A stretch of DNA of 64,000 nt from Phylloscopus collybita. Its lineage: Eukaryota; Chordata; Aves; Passeriformes; Phylloscopidae. The position numbers and the translations under genes are program-made. Of this stretch, positions 55,601 through 64,000 are shown piece after piece (the stretch's first letter is position 1; every line of letters starts with the position of its first letter). The stretch is from the NCBI GenBank assembly GCA_027886175.1, contig JAJNNQ010000023.1, forward strand, positions 6,620,501-6,684,500, written 5' to 3'. A model generated the notes under the pieces. That model was not told where the DNA came from, did not search any database, and saw only the letters and a list, made by a program, of their open reading frames with translations.

Positions 55601-55660
55601 AGGAAACAGCCACAACAGCCAGCGAGGAGGACCAGGAGAGCTCACTAAGGGGGGTGCCGT
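46614..55660 (-). CDS. AATK: AATK (LMTK1/AATYK) gene, coding span with introns
   Basis: Lemur-type kinase, a membrane-anchored kinase on recycling endosomes and in neurites, active in neuronal differentiation and apoptosis (family knowledge). Joined exons give one frame. From the internal ATG at 55571 it is 1489 residues. In that numbering: palmitoylatable MLACLCCKK start; kinase domain about 76-345, with glycine loop GHGWFGKV 83-90, VVVK lysine 107, HSD (in place of HRD) 202-204, Asn 209, DYG (in place of DFG) 222-224 and APE 249-251; then a very long Pro/Ser/Glu-rich tail ending [20 protein letters not shown] and SSEDGDRE. A transmembrane segment ([20 protein letters not shown]) precedes the internal ATG for the longer form. 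The HSD and DYG changes are also in the mammalian protein. Slightly longer than human (about 1374) because of the big exon. Confidence 0.96.
46840..47067 (-). CDS. AATK: AATK exon, conserved C-terminal block
   Basis: [20 protein letters not shown] and later [20 protein letters not shown] then [13 protein letters not shown]. The [22 protein letters not shown] block is strongly conserved among LMTK proteins. Donor gtgagt. Confidence 0.95.
47260..47428 (-). CDS. AATK: AATK exon, tail
   Basis: [20 protein letters not shown] then [10 protein letters not shown] repeat-like text and [17 protein letters not shown], ending one base into a Ser codon at donor gtaaga. Confidence 0.93.
47548..50626 (-). 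CDS. AATK: AATK giant exon: end of kinase and long tail
   Basis: A single 3079-base exon (1026 codons). It opens with [20 protein letters not shown], closing the kinase, then runs through a very GC-rich Pro/Ser/Gly/Glu tail. Conserved islands include [14 protein letters not shown] text, [55 protein letters not shown] sequence, [20 protein letters not shown], and [20 protein letters not shown]. Near its end [16 protein letters not shown] contains KAVSF (residues 1333-1337), a fit to the RVxF docking motif for protein phosphatase 1; LMTK2 is known to bind PP1. Middle regions diverge freely from human. Confidence 0.95.
50707..50856 (-). CDS. AATK: AATK exon, kinase helices F to H
   Basis: [20 protein letters not shown] then [20 protein letters not shown] and QLKLSLSER, with split Trp codons at both ends. 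Acceptor gcccgcag, donor gtgagg. Confidence 0.96.
50976..51097 (-). CDS. AATK: AATK exon, activation segment and APE
   Basis: [20 protein letters not shown] then [20 protein letters not shown], ending in a split Trp. Donor gtgagc. Confidence 0.96.
51779..51863 (-). CDS. AATK: AATK exon, catalytic loop and DYG
   Basis: (S)[20 protein letters not shown] then GLSHCKYK. The HRD arginine is Ser and the DFG phenylalanine is Tyr, as in mammalian AATK; the Asp and Asn residues needed for catalysis are present. Donor gtaagg. Confidence 0.96.
52343..52417 (-). ncRNA. MIR338: miR-338 precursor hairpin
   Basis: The minus strand holds both arms of miR-338. The 5p arm is at 52410-52389 and the 3p arm at 52372-52351; both match the mammalian mature sequences base for base as I remember them. 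A 16-base loop separates the arms, and they pair to form the hairpin. It lies inside an AATK intron on the same strand, as in mammals, so it is expressed with its host. Known roles are in neurons and in oligodendrocyte maturation. Confidence 0.96.
52348..52415 (+). ncRNA. MIR3065: miR-3065 precursor hairpin (antisense to miR-338)
   Basis: The plus strand of the same hairpin. The 5p sequence at 52350-52372 matches mammalian miR-3065-5p over its full length; the 3p match at 52392-52412 covers 21 bases before differing at the last positions. In mammals both strands give mature miRNAs. Here the sequence is kept, but expression needs a plus-strand transcript, which I cannot show. Confidence 0.7.
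52516..52649 (-). CDS. AATK: AATK exon, kinase helices D and E
   Basis: [20 protein letters not shown], then [20 protein letters not shown] and NYIH; it ends inside the HSD catalytic motif. The intron that follows it (toward lower coordinates) holds miR-338 and miR-3065. Confidence 0.96.
52726..52813 (-). CDS. AATK: AATK exon, kinase hinge
   Basis: [20 protein letters not shown] then LLVMEFCPL, the hinge of the kinase. Acceptor gccccacacag, donor gtgagt. Confidence 0.96.
53285..53403 (-). CDS. AATK: AATK exon, kinase N-lobe
   Basis: [20 protein letters not shown] then [19 protein letters not shown], with the catalytic-type lysine in VVVK and the helix C glutamate region. Donor gtacct. Confidence 0.96.
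53511..53590 (-). CDS. AATK: AATK exon, start of kinase domain
   Basis: [20 protein letters not shown] then GHGWFGK, the glycine-rich loop. I remember Arg in the human loop at the His position. Donor gtgagc. Confidence 0.96.
53591..54442 (-). other. AATK: AATK intron after the juxtamembrane exon
   Basis: About 850 bp. A short C-rich repeat (tgtccccctgcccacatg-like) lies at 53620-53700. No exon seen. Confidence 0.8.
54443..54584 (-). CDS. AATK: AATK exon, juxtamembrane region
   Basis: Forty-seven codons, [20 protein letters not shown] through [20 protein letters not shown]. Counting from the internal ATG, the SP of QGSP is Ser34, the site phosphorylated by Cdk5/p35 in mouse AATYK1A, so its position is exactly kept. 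Donor gtaagc. Confidence 0.96.
54585..55526 (-). other. AATK: AATK intron after the transmembrane exon
   Basis: About 940 bp, CpG-rich at 54880-55080, which might mark an internal promoter. No exon recognised. Confidence 0.7.
55527..55660 (-). CDS. AATK: AATK exon with transmembrane segment and internal start
   Basis: Acceptor gtccccacag, donor gtgagc. Reads (D)[20 protein letters not shown] then [20 protein letters not shown] and IGFK. The hydrophobic stretch is the single membrane span of the long form. The ATG at 55571 gives MLACLCC, the start of the short form (AATYK1A), whose cysteines 4, 6 and 7 are palmitoylated in mammals; all three are kept. The first two bases complete a codon begun in an upstream exon that I did not find. 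Confidence 0.93.
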
Positions 55661-57837
55661 CTGTGGGGACATGAGGTGGTCAGGGCTGGGAGCAGCAGGG
55701 AGGGGTCAGACTGTGCCAGGGGGTCGTGCCTTGGTGGGGCTCATGGGATGTGGGGGCTTGGGCAGGGAGCAGTCAGTGGGAGGGTCTGTGTGCTGCCTTC
55801 GGTGGGGAGCCCAGGAGGGACTCCCAGAGCCCAGGCAGGACCTGCATGGGGGGTGCATTGTCCCCGTGGATGCAGGGGGGCAATGACACCCCCATAGAGA
55901 GGGGCTGTACCAGCTCAAGAGTCCCAGGCACCCCCACCCAGCTGAGCCCCAGCTTTTGGATTTGCCCACAGTGGGTTTGGCCACAGCACGGCGGCATCCC
56001 CAGGCTGGTGGGACACTACACCTGTGGGAGCTGGAGGGACAGGAATTTGGTCCCATGAGCCCCACGCTGTGCCCCAGGCCACTGGGCATGGGGAAGGGAC
56101 ATGGCTGGACTGGCTGGGCACCACATCCTTTGGGCACCAGCACACCCCAAATCCTGGCACCCACCACCCCACCCCAGCTGTGCAGTGTCCCGTGGGGTGG
56201 CAGGACACACGGTGGCCACAGTGGCAGCGGAGGTGGCCGTGTTGCAGCTGCCCATCCCCAGCAGGCCCTGCTGCCAGCTGCAGCTGCCACATTACTATTC
56301 TGCCCAGAGCCTGCCCAAACAACCGGCGCCGTTGTGGTGGGAGCTGCCGGAAGGTCGTGGCACTGCCAGCGGAGCCGGTCACCGGAGACCCTCCAGAGCC
56401 TTGTGGTGCCCGGCCAGGACAGGTGCCCTGTGCTCAGCCATCAGCCTGGCACAGACCCCCACCGGGGCCGTGGTCCCTCCGTGGGTCACCAAGCCCCTCA
56501 GGGCTGCTCATGGCGCACACATGGCTCCAGCACAGCACATAGAGCATCCCTGTCCCTGTGCCCTGGCCACGCTGAGCTGCCCTGGAGCTCCACCACGGGC
56601 TCTCGTGTGTCCTTGAGACCAGCACTGAAGGGCACCATGGGCTCGGGAGGTTCTGCTGCCCTGGTGGGCACCGGCAGCACCCGCTGCTCCCGGGCACTGC
56701 CCGGCACCACACGGGGTGGGCACAGGGCACCCTGGCTCCCGGCACGGCAGCGAGTGGCCCCAAGGGCCTTGGCACAGCCCAGCCGTGCCAGAGAGCAGGG
56801 AAGGAGCTCCAGAGCCATCTTCTGAAGCTCGGGATGCAAAGCCGAACCTGGGAGGAGCGGGGGGCGGCGTGCCCCCCCTTCCAGCTGGTTTCCATGGTGA
56901 ACACACTTTGTACCGCCAACGTCACCATTTTCCCTGGATAGTGGGACAGCAAAAGAGAAAATGACTCACTGAAAAGAGCCTTTCAACGGCAACGGGGAGC
57001 AGAGCACGGGGACGGGAGCCTGTCCGAGGGGACCGTCAGCTGAGCTGCCCCTCAGCTCGGGAACTGGAGGTTCCCAAAGAAGACAACAGGCCAGTGAGAT
57101 CCGGCTGGTCCTGCCTTGGTTTCCCCATCTGCACAACCAGAGACCTGGGAACCATGACCAGCCCAGACTGGGCAGGGGCACCACCACTGCCAGGACCCAC
57201 TGGCACCTTCCCTCCCTGTACACACAGCAATGGTGATGGGAAGTGTGGCATCGTCTCAGATGCCAGATGATTCCAAAAGCAGGTCAGATGCACCTGCAGC
57301 AGCAGCTACTGGAGCACTGGAGTGCAGCGAGTACCAGGACACGAGAGGCACCAGGACACAAGGGACACCAGGACACAAGGGACACCGGGGCACAGGGCTG
57401 GCTGAGTGCAGCCTGAAGTACCCCAGGACTCTCAAGAGAAACCAGGGCCCCCAGCACATCCTCCCCTCCATTCCCAGGCTCTGCCTCCCACTCCCAACAG
57501 GAGCGAGGCTGCCTGGCACCGAAGCCTGGCCTTCCCCTGGCCTTCCTCACCACAGGGGTCAGGCTGAGAAGGGCCAGCTCGGTGCATCCCCCAGAACTGT
57601 GGCATCGCTCACAGCCCCTCCACCCAGCCCCACCCAGCCCCACCCATCATCCAGCGGCTCCAGCCGTGGCTGCCTGCCGAGTCAGGGGTCACCTGGCCAG
57701 CCCGGCGGGAGGGGACTGCAGGGGGCGATGGGGTGGGGGCAGCGGACAGGCCACAGCTCCAGGGACACCTGCCCCAGCCTCACACCCAGCCCCGGCAAAC
57801 GGGAGCAGAAGGGACACGGAGGAAGAGAGGGGATGCT
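55661..57837 (-). other. AATK: AATK first intron, proximal part
   Basis: If the CpG island is the promoter, this is intron 1. It is unique GC-rich sequence with no exon or CR1 copy recognised; a short gacaccaggacacaag repeat is at 57335-57395. Confidence 0.6.
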
Positions 57838-58341
57838 GGATGCAATAAGGTGCAGCGGGATGCAATGGGGTGCAGTGGGATGCAATGAGGTGCAGCGGGA
57901 TGCAATGGGGTGCAGTGGGATGCAGCGGGATGCAATGGGGTGCAGCGGGATGCAATGAGGTGCAGCGGAATGCAATGGGGTGCAGTGGGATGCAGCGGGA
58001 TGCAATGGGGTGCAGCGGGATGCAATGAGGTGCAGCGGGATGCAATGGGGTGCAGTGGGGTGCAGTGGGATGCAGTGGGGTGCAATGGGATGCAATGGGT
58101 GCAGTGGGACGCAATAGGTGCAGTGGGGTGCAGTGGGATGCAGTGGGGTGCAATGGGATGCAATGGGTGCAGTGGGACGCAATAGGTGCAGTGGGATGCA
58201 ATGGGGTGCAGTGGGATGAAGTGGGATGCAATGGGATGCAAGGGGTGCAGTGGGATGCAATGGGGTGCAGTGGGATGCAGTGAGGTGCAGTGGGGTGCAA
58301 TGGGGTGCAGTGGGATGCAATGGGGTGCAGTGGGGTGCAGC
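57838..58341. repeat. Decamer minisatellite next to the AATK CpG island
   Basis: About 50 copies of a 10-bp unit with the forms tgcaatgggg, tgcagtggga and tgcagcggga, ordered in higher blocks (a 50- to 70-bp pattern recurs). It ends directly at the CpG island border. Open frames through it are the result of the repeat and encode no real protein. Confidence 0.95.
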
Positions 58342-58850
58342 AGTCGTCCTCCCACCCCACGGAAGCCGCCGCGCACCCGCAGCCGGCCCGGCCCCGCCCG
58401 CGCTGCCCCCCCCGCCTGTTGCGTCGCCCACCCAGCGCAGGTCGCGGCCCCACCGCCGGCTCCGAGCGGGGCCGGGCAGAGCCGGAGTGTCCCGGAGCGG
58501 TGCCGGTGCCGCTCTGCCCGGAGCGTGTCCGTCCGTCTGTCCGTCCCCGCCGCCTGTGCTGACTCACGGCCCCGGGGCGGCCGTGGCCGCCGGGCCGGCC
58601 GTGGCCCCGCTGCCTCCGGCCGCCGGCGGGGCGATGCTGCGGCCGCCCGGCGATCCCGGCGATCCCGGCGGAGCCCGCCCGGCCGGCGGCGGCTGACGTG
58701 TGCGGAAGGGCCGAGCCGGGGCTCCCGCAGAGCCGGCGGCCGCTCGGGGCTCCCGGCCCGGGTGAGGCCACGGGCACAGGCGCTGCCCCAGGCTCCGGGG
58801 CACGGCACGCCCCGACCCCCGCTCCCACCGGAATCCTCGGACCTGCCGCA
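58340..58850 (-). promoter_or_regulatory. AATK: CpG island, probable AATK promoter
   Basis: Dense CpG, no repeats, 2.7 kb upstream of the AATK transmembrane exon. On the minus strand a good donor (ggggcc/gtgagtcag) ends a possible 5'UTR exon at 58568. Splicing it to 55660 would give the short form starting at the internal ATG. On the plus strand ccgg/gtgagg at about 58762 could be the donor of a divergent transcript. Confidence 0.6.
58568..58700 (-). other. AATK: Possible AATK 5'UTR exon 1
   Basis: Upstream border arbitrary; downstream border set by the gtgagt donor. No ATG in the frame that would join the next exon occurs close by, so I treat it as noncoding. The N-terminal coding exon of the long form (SSFFNPSF-type in human) was not found here. 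Confidence 0.4.
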
Positions 58851-59694
58851 GGACAGTCTGTGCCTCAGTTTTCCCACTGGTGATTCCCAGTCGGCCTGGG
58901 AGGGCTCGCAGGGTCCTCCAGGAGGGGATGGATGCTCTGGCGCCTTGGGAGCATGGTCCGAACATCCCCCCAGCCCTCTCGCTGCCCACCACAGATTCCA
59001 GCCTGGAAACATGCCAGATCCTGCTGGGAAAGGTTGGATTTGGGCGCTGAGAAGGGCAGGATATGGGCAGGATTGGGGCAGGAAATGTGGCAGGATTAGG
59101 ACAGGGAGCAGGGCAGGATTGGGGCAGGATTGGGGTAGGATTGGGGTGGGATTTGGGCAGGATCAAACACTCATGTCCCTCAGCCCCTCCAGCCCCGGGC
59201 TGTTCACTCCCATGCGCTCCCCCAGTGCAGGCACAGCCCTGGCATCCCCTTAATCCCTGTGTCCATGGGCAGCTTCCAGGGAAGCAATTTCACAGTGTTC
59301 TGCTCACCCACACACACCCGGGCGGCACAAAACCCCCGCTGCCGCTTGGGCTGTGAGCACAGGCTGGGCCTGGGGGCTCTGCAGCTCCGGGGGAAACTGA
59401 GGCACCAGCAGGAATCGGGATGGCCCCCCTGAGCTGCGCCCCTGAGCCATGGAAGCAGCCATGGAGCTGGGCTGGGGCTGGCAGTGCCCACGGTGCCAGC
59501 CAGGAGCCCGGCACGGAGCCAGTACCCACAGCATCCTCCCCTGGGACGCCTCAGGATCCTGGCAGTGGTACCCAGAGCCTCCTCAGGGCTGCTGTGGGAT
59601 CCAGGCATCCCCTCTCCAAAAGCAGGGTGAGGAGCAGCACCCTTTATCCCCATTGCTGGAGACCTTTCCCACCAAGAAGAGCCAGAGGCATTCT

Positions 59695-59960
59695 GGCAGC
59701 CTCCCTGGTGATTAATAGATCGGTTAATTGTGAATTCCAGGCACGCCTGGCTAATCCCTTCTCCTCCTGTATCTTTTAAGGTGGCGTATTTCACCAAAGG
59801 GATTGATTCTGCCCTTTAATTCTGGTTTTACCATCTCGGGGCTGAAACAGCAGCAAACAATAAGTAGGTGGAAAATAACAGAAAATCATCCATCATTTTG
59901 TGAAGAAACGAAATAAAAACAAGGGCTGTGCTGGGGACAGGCCGGGCTCCGGCGTTGCTG
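59695..59960. promoter_or_regulatory. Candidate conserved noncoding element upstream of AATK
   Basis: Low-GC unique sequence with gattaatagatcggttaatt and tctgccctttaattctggtt, rich in homeobox cores, in GC-rich surroundings. No alignment available. Confidence 0.3.
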
Positions 59961-60059
59961 CGCACACACCACGCGTGTCAGCCTGATTAGGGACAAAAAA
60001 TCAAGTTCCTCCATCAAAGCCTGCCCTGATGCAGAGCCAAGAGCCAACAATTCCCTCTG

Positions 60060-60335
60060 TTTCCACGGCAAATAATAATAACATTATTATGATGATATAA
60101 TTATTATAATGTAATTCTAATAAGACTCTATGTTATAATAATATATAGTAATATATGCTATTATTATATATAGCATATTAGAGTAGTGTATGGAATTATA
60201 TATAGAATTATGTATGGAATTACATATATTGTATTTTTATATATAATTATACAGGCTCTCCGGATTATAGAATTATTAGGATTATAATAACATATTGTAA
60301 TAATAATAATAATAAAGAATACAATAAAAGGCACG
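60060..60335. repeat. AT-rich patch of TTA/TAT repeats
   Basis: About 275 bp almost free of G and C (ataataataacattattatg, then atatata and aataataataataata runs). It is an abrupt change from the neighbouring GC-rich DNA and looks like decayed microsatellite. Confidence 0.85.
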
Positions 60336-60519
60336 CAGAGCAGGCTCGAATTGATTATTTAAACTGAACTCTCGTGCTTGGTGTTCTGAGTGCAGAGTGG
60401 GGGCTGTGAAACCCATCCCACACTGCCCAGGAAAACCCTGAGGGGCTGGGAGGGACCTCGGGGGCTGGGGGGAGCATCCGGCCCTCCCCTGACAGGGATC
60501 CCTCCACGGAGCCCGGGAC

Positions 60520-60915
60520 AGGGGCAGTGCCAGGCCGGGGGCAGTAGCAGGGGCAGGGCCAGGCCAGGGGCAGTGCCACACCAGGGGCAGTGCCACACCA
60601 GGGGCAGTGCCAGGCTGGCAGTGCCACACTGGGGGCAGTGCCAGGGGCAGTGCCAGGCCAGGAGCAGTGCCAAACTGGGGGCAGTGCCACACCAGAGGCA
60701 GTGCAGTGCCAGGCCAGGTGCAGTGCCACACTGGGGGCAGTGCCAGGGGCAGTGCCACACCAGGTGCAGTGCCACACTGGGGGCAGTGCCAGGGGCAGTG
60801 CCACACCAGGGGCAGTACCACACTGGGGGCAGTACCACACTGGGGGCAGTGCCAGGGGCAGTGCCACACCGGGGGCAGTGCCACACCGAGGGCAGTGCCA
60901 CACCGAGGGCAGTGC
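60520..60915. repeat. 17-bp-type minisatellite (ggggcagtgccacacca)
   Basis: About 20 or more units built on ggggcagtgccacacca and ggggcagtgccaggccag, with units of about 16-18 bp. Open frames crossing it encode only repeats. Confidence 0.9.
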
Positions 60916-62639
60916 CAGGCACATGGCACCGGCCACGCCGAGGCTCTCGCAGAGCCGAGCAGCGTTTACGTAACAGCAGGGCGGCCTATTTATATCCAAA
61001 ATGCTCAGCACCGTTATGAAACCAGGAGCTCTGGCTCTGGAGCAGGACGAGGGGCGAGCGGGCAGAGGGTGCCCCGTGGCACAGGAAGGAACCCGAGCTC
61101 GGGGTCTGGCTCTGCCCCCCAGCACAGCCCAGATGCTGCTGCTCCATCCTCTGGCACAGCAGGGAGCTGGGCTCGGCAGCAAGGATGCTCAGGGCACGGG
61201 GCTGGGGAATGCCTGGCACCTCCCTGCCCCATGTCCACCCTCAGGTCAGTCCGTGGTGCCCAAATCACCTGCAGGCACGGGAGCACTCAGAGCAGGGCAG
61301 CAGGAAAATCCCCCCTTTGCCCTGGGGATGGCAGCAAGGATGGCTGAGGGTGGGCACAGCACACAGCCACAGAGGTGTTTGGGGAAGGTGGCTGACACGG
61401 TGACCGAGCTGCAGGGCACCCTGGCACAACTGGGACAGGAGCCTGGGAGCTCATGGATGCCCTGCCCAGCCAGGCGGGCAGGGCTGTTCCACTCACTGCC
61501 TTTGCCCACACTGGAATTTTCCTTCGCTCCAGTAATTAAAACAAACGGCGTTAACCCCGCTGCTGGCACCGCTGCAGGGAGCCCCTGGATGTGGCTGGCA
61601 CGGGGGAAGGGTTGGGAACCAGGATCCCCCCCAACAGTCTGGGCTGTGGGACAGTGGCTCTGTGGGAAATCCTGGGCCTGCTCCCATTCCTCCAGTGCTC
61701 AGCCCTCCCAAACCCACCATCCCCACATCCTCACTGTCCCTTGGCTGGTTCTGAGCTCCACCATGAGCTCGGTGCCAGCTCTGGAGTGCCCCAGGATGCT
61801 CTGTGTCCCCCCAGTGTCCCCAGTCATGGGGCAGTTCTTGGAGCTTGGCCAAGGGCAGCGATGGCAGGGGCAGCCCTGAGATGGCTGTGTCATGCTCCGA
61901 TGGTGCTTCCCAGGCTGCCAGGGGGATTAATGCCCACAGGAGATTTATTTTCCTGCCAGTGGGCACACTGAGTCAGCACAGAGCAGCTCCTCTCCGGGCC
62001 AGCCCTGTCACCCTCGAGCCCTGTGGAGTCCCTCTGCCTCAGCCCTGGGAGCAAATTCCCACTGGGGATGTGAGGAGCCACTTGCTGGTGCAGGAGAGCA
62101 TCTGGAGCCAAGCCCAGCCCTGGAGGGGCAGCAGTGCATGGCCAGGACCATTATCCCTGCATCCCACCCTCCCTGCATCCCACCCTCCCACCCTCCCAGG
62201 CAGTGGGCCCCAGCACCCCTTCACTTGCCAGATCGGTGCAGCACAGGGTGGAAACAGGCTCAGCCATGGCACCAGAGCAGCCCAACTGCCCCTTTGACCC
62301 AAATCCTGGGATTTTCCAGCCCAGCAGTGGGATGGTGAGGAGGTGACGTCACACCAAGGCAAAACCTGGGATGCTGCCTGGCTACAGACACCAAACACTG
62401 AACACAGACCCCTGCTGGATGTGAACCCCTCAGCTTAGCCCACACCTGGTGGCAGGCTGGTAGTGCCATTGCTGCCCCACATTCCCTGCTGTCACCAGGG
62501 TGCCAGCTGGGCTCCAGGCGCACGGCAAGGGGAGGACACGGTGCCAGGGGGGGCAGAGCCATGGGCTGCCCTGGCACAGGGTGTCCCAGGCAGGGCCGGG
62601 AGTGCCGGGCAGGGAGCCCGTGAGTCACAGCCCCGCTCC

Positions 62640-62715
62640 CCCTGCAGCGCCGGGCCCTTTCAACCCCGGCATATTAATTTCTCCTAATTGGCTTTGACAG
62701 GGATCGGTGTCAACG
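62640..62715. promoter_or_regulatory. Candidate regulatory block with paired homeobox cores
   Basis: ccctttcaaccccggcatat then taatttctcctaattggctt and tgacag: two TAAT cores 10 bp apart in unique sequence. This is a suggestion only. Confidence 0.25.
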
Positions 62716-64000
62716 TTCCCGAACACACCCGCCCATGTGTGGGGCAGGAGGGAGGGAGGGGAGACGGGGGGAGCAAGGTGGCAGCCTCAGGGAGCAGGAT
62801 CCTGGCTCTGTCGCCTCACTGAGCCAGGTGGGGCCCAGCTGCCCTGTTGAGCTGTGCCAATGTCATTCCCTGTGCCAGGACAAGGGGCTTGCCACATGCC
62901 ACCCCACGCTGCCTGCCCCTGGTATCCCTGTGGGCACCGGGAGTCACCTCTTGCCTGTCTGCCCAGCTCCTTCAGCCCAGTCCCTTCAGCCCAGAGTGCC
63001 ATCCCCAGTGAGAAACACGTGGCAAGACAGGACATCTGGCACGGTGCTGCCACCACTGTCACCTCCCAGCCGAGGAGCTCCCGCTGCCCTGCCCCAAATC
63101 CCCTCTGTGTGTGCAGCCCCAACAGCACCTTTCCCCCTGTGTAGGTGCCAGGGTGTGCCTGGCCCTGATTTGGGTTGCCAGGGTCCCTCTGCCAGCTGTG
63201 GCCCCTTTGCCACCACGGTCCCCCAAGTCCTTTCCCACCCTTTTGCCAGGAGCAGCCGGAGGCAGCGGGTGTGCAGCACCAGCACTGGCCACGCTGGTGT
63301 CACTGAGTGGCCTGGGGCAGTGGATGGCAGCAGGTGCCAGGCGGTCCCAAAAACACAGGCTGACTTTTCCTTGACTCCTCAGTGTGGGGAGTGGGCACCC
63401 AGTCCCCACAGGAAGCCCAGGAGATGTGGGGTGTGTGCTGGGGCTGGCAGCGCTGGGTTGTGCTCCGCTGCCGGCTCCAGGGCCCCATGCAGGAACATCT
63501 CCAGACCTGGCTTGGGAATGGCTGAGGAGAGATGGGAACCACGAGGCTGCGGGGCTGGGACCCTCCCCCAGAGCCCCCAGCACCTGGAAGGGAATGAATC
63601 CCTGGCAGACGTGGCACAGCCTGAGGCAGATGTTGGGAGAAGCCCAAACCAGCAGGTGAGGCTGGAACAGGGGCAGCTGCACTGGCACATCCCCGTGGCA
63701 CCTCCACCCCAGGTGACACCACTGTTCCATGCCACCAGGCCACCCATGGCCCAGCTTCAACAGCCGTGTCCTCCAGCTGTGAGCTGTGCATTTCCAGGGA
63801 ATGCAGGGCCGGGAGGAGATGCTTCCCTCGGCAGCACCAGAGCCCCTGGGCCTCTCCTGTCCTGTCCCAGCTCTGGTGCCATCGTGCCCTACAAACTGCC
63901 TCCCCCAGCTCCTCCCTGGCACACGCCAAGCCCAGGGAGCCAGGCTGGCACAGGCAGCCACGATGCCACACAGGCAGGAGCTGCTGCCACATGGACTGAA

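Larger units (their letters stand above)
58850..64000. other. Region upstream of AATK with no recognised gene
   Basis: About 5 kb. No coding exon recognised on either strand. Contains the tandem array at 60520-60915, an AT-rich patch at 60060-60335, and two candidate regulatory blocks. It may include distal AATK 5' exons that I could not identify. Confidence 0.6.

Noticed and set aside
57682..59253. Open frames of 250-410 codons through the decamer array (His-Cys-Ile-Pro-Leu repeats)
   Set aside because: A 10-bp repeat lacking stops keeps all frames open; no start, splice or conservation evidence.
60282..61347. Open frames through the 17-bp-type array
   Set aside because: Repeat artefact of the same kind, with only low-complexity product.
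63059..63961. 300-codon minus-strand open frame near the window end
   Set aside because: GC-rich chance frame; composition (Trp, Cys, Pro, Gly) like noncoding DNA, and a second long frame overlaps it.

Overview
The window is avian nuclear DNA. It has high GC content, compact introns, several fragments of the bird/reptile LINE CR1, and two vertebrate genes in the tail-to-tail order known from human 17q25. I cannot fix the species. The text of the CR1 copies would suit a songbird, but that is only an impression.

Layout. 1-5200 is upstream sequence with no recognisable gene; it holds a hexanucleotide array, a CR1 fragment, a poly-A tract and a perfect RFX X-box. A GC-rich promoter with a TATA-like box lies at about 4950-5300. 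From 5339 to 42782 on the + strand is BAIAP2 (IRSp53). Twelve shared coding exons are followed by a 33-codon cassette exon, one 35-nt exon and three alternative last exons giving three different C-termini. On the minus strand AATK (LMTK1/AATYK) runs from a coding exon at 55660 down to its stop at 46614. Its inferred 3'UTR reaches about 44515, so the two genes converge and may overlap in their 3'UTRs. An AATK intron carries miR-338 on the minus strand and its exact antisense partner miR-3065 on the plus strand. A CpG island at 58340-58850, next to a 500-bp decamer array, is the probable AATK promoter. From 59000 to 64000 I find no exon; there are a 17-bp-type tandem array, an AT-rich patch and some conserved-looking noncoding DNA.

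Function. BAIAP2 encodes an I-BAR/SH3 scaffold linking Rac/Cdc42 to actin in filopodia and dendritic spines. AATK encodes a membrane-anchored kinase of endosomes and neurites. miR-338 is a neural miRNA hosted by AATK. The window is therefore a neuronal locus rather than a new system. The points most worth checking are the 33-codon cassette exon, the bidirectional miRNA, the three tails, the CR1-derived 34-bp array, and the promoter-side decamer array.

Method and limits. Exon borders were placed by hand using reading frame, GT/AG sites and remembered vertebrate protein sequence. Every internal AATK and BAIAP2 exon keeps phase. UTR ends, the AATK first exon and all enhancer suggestions are inferences. 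No database search was possible.
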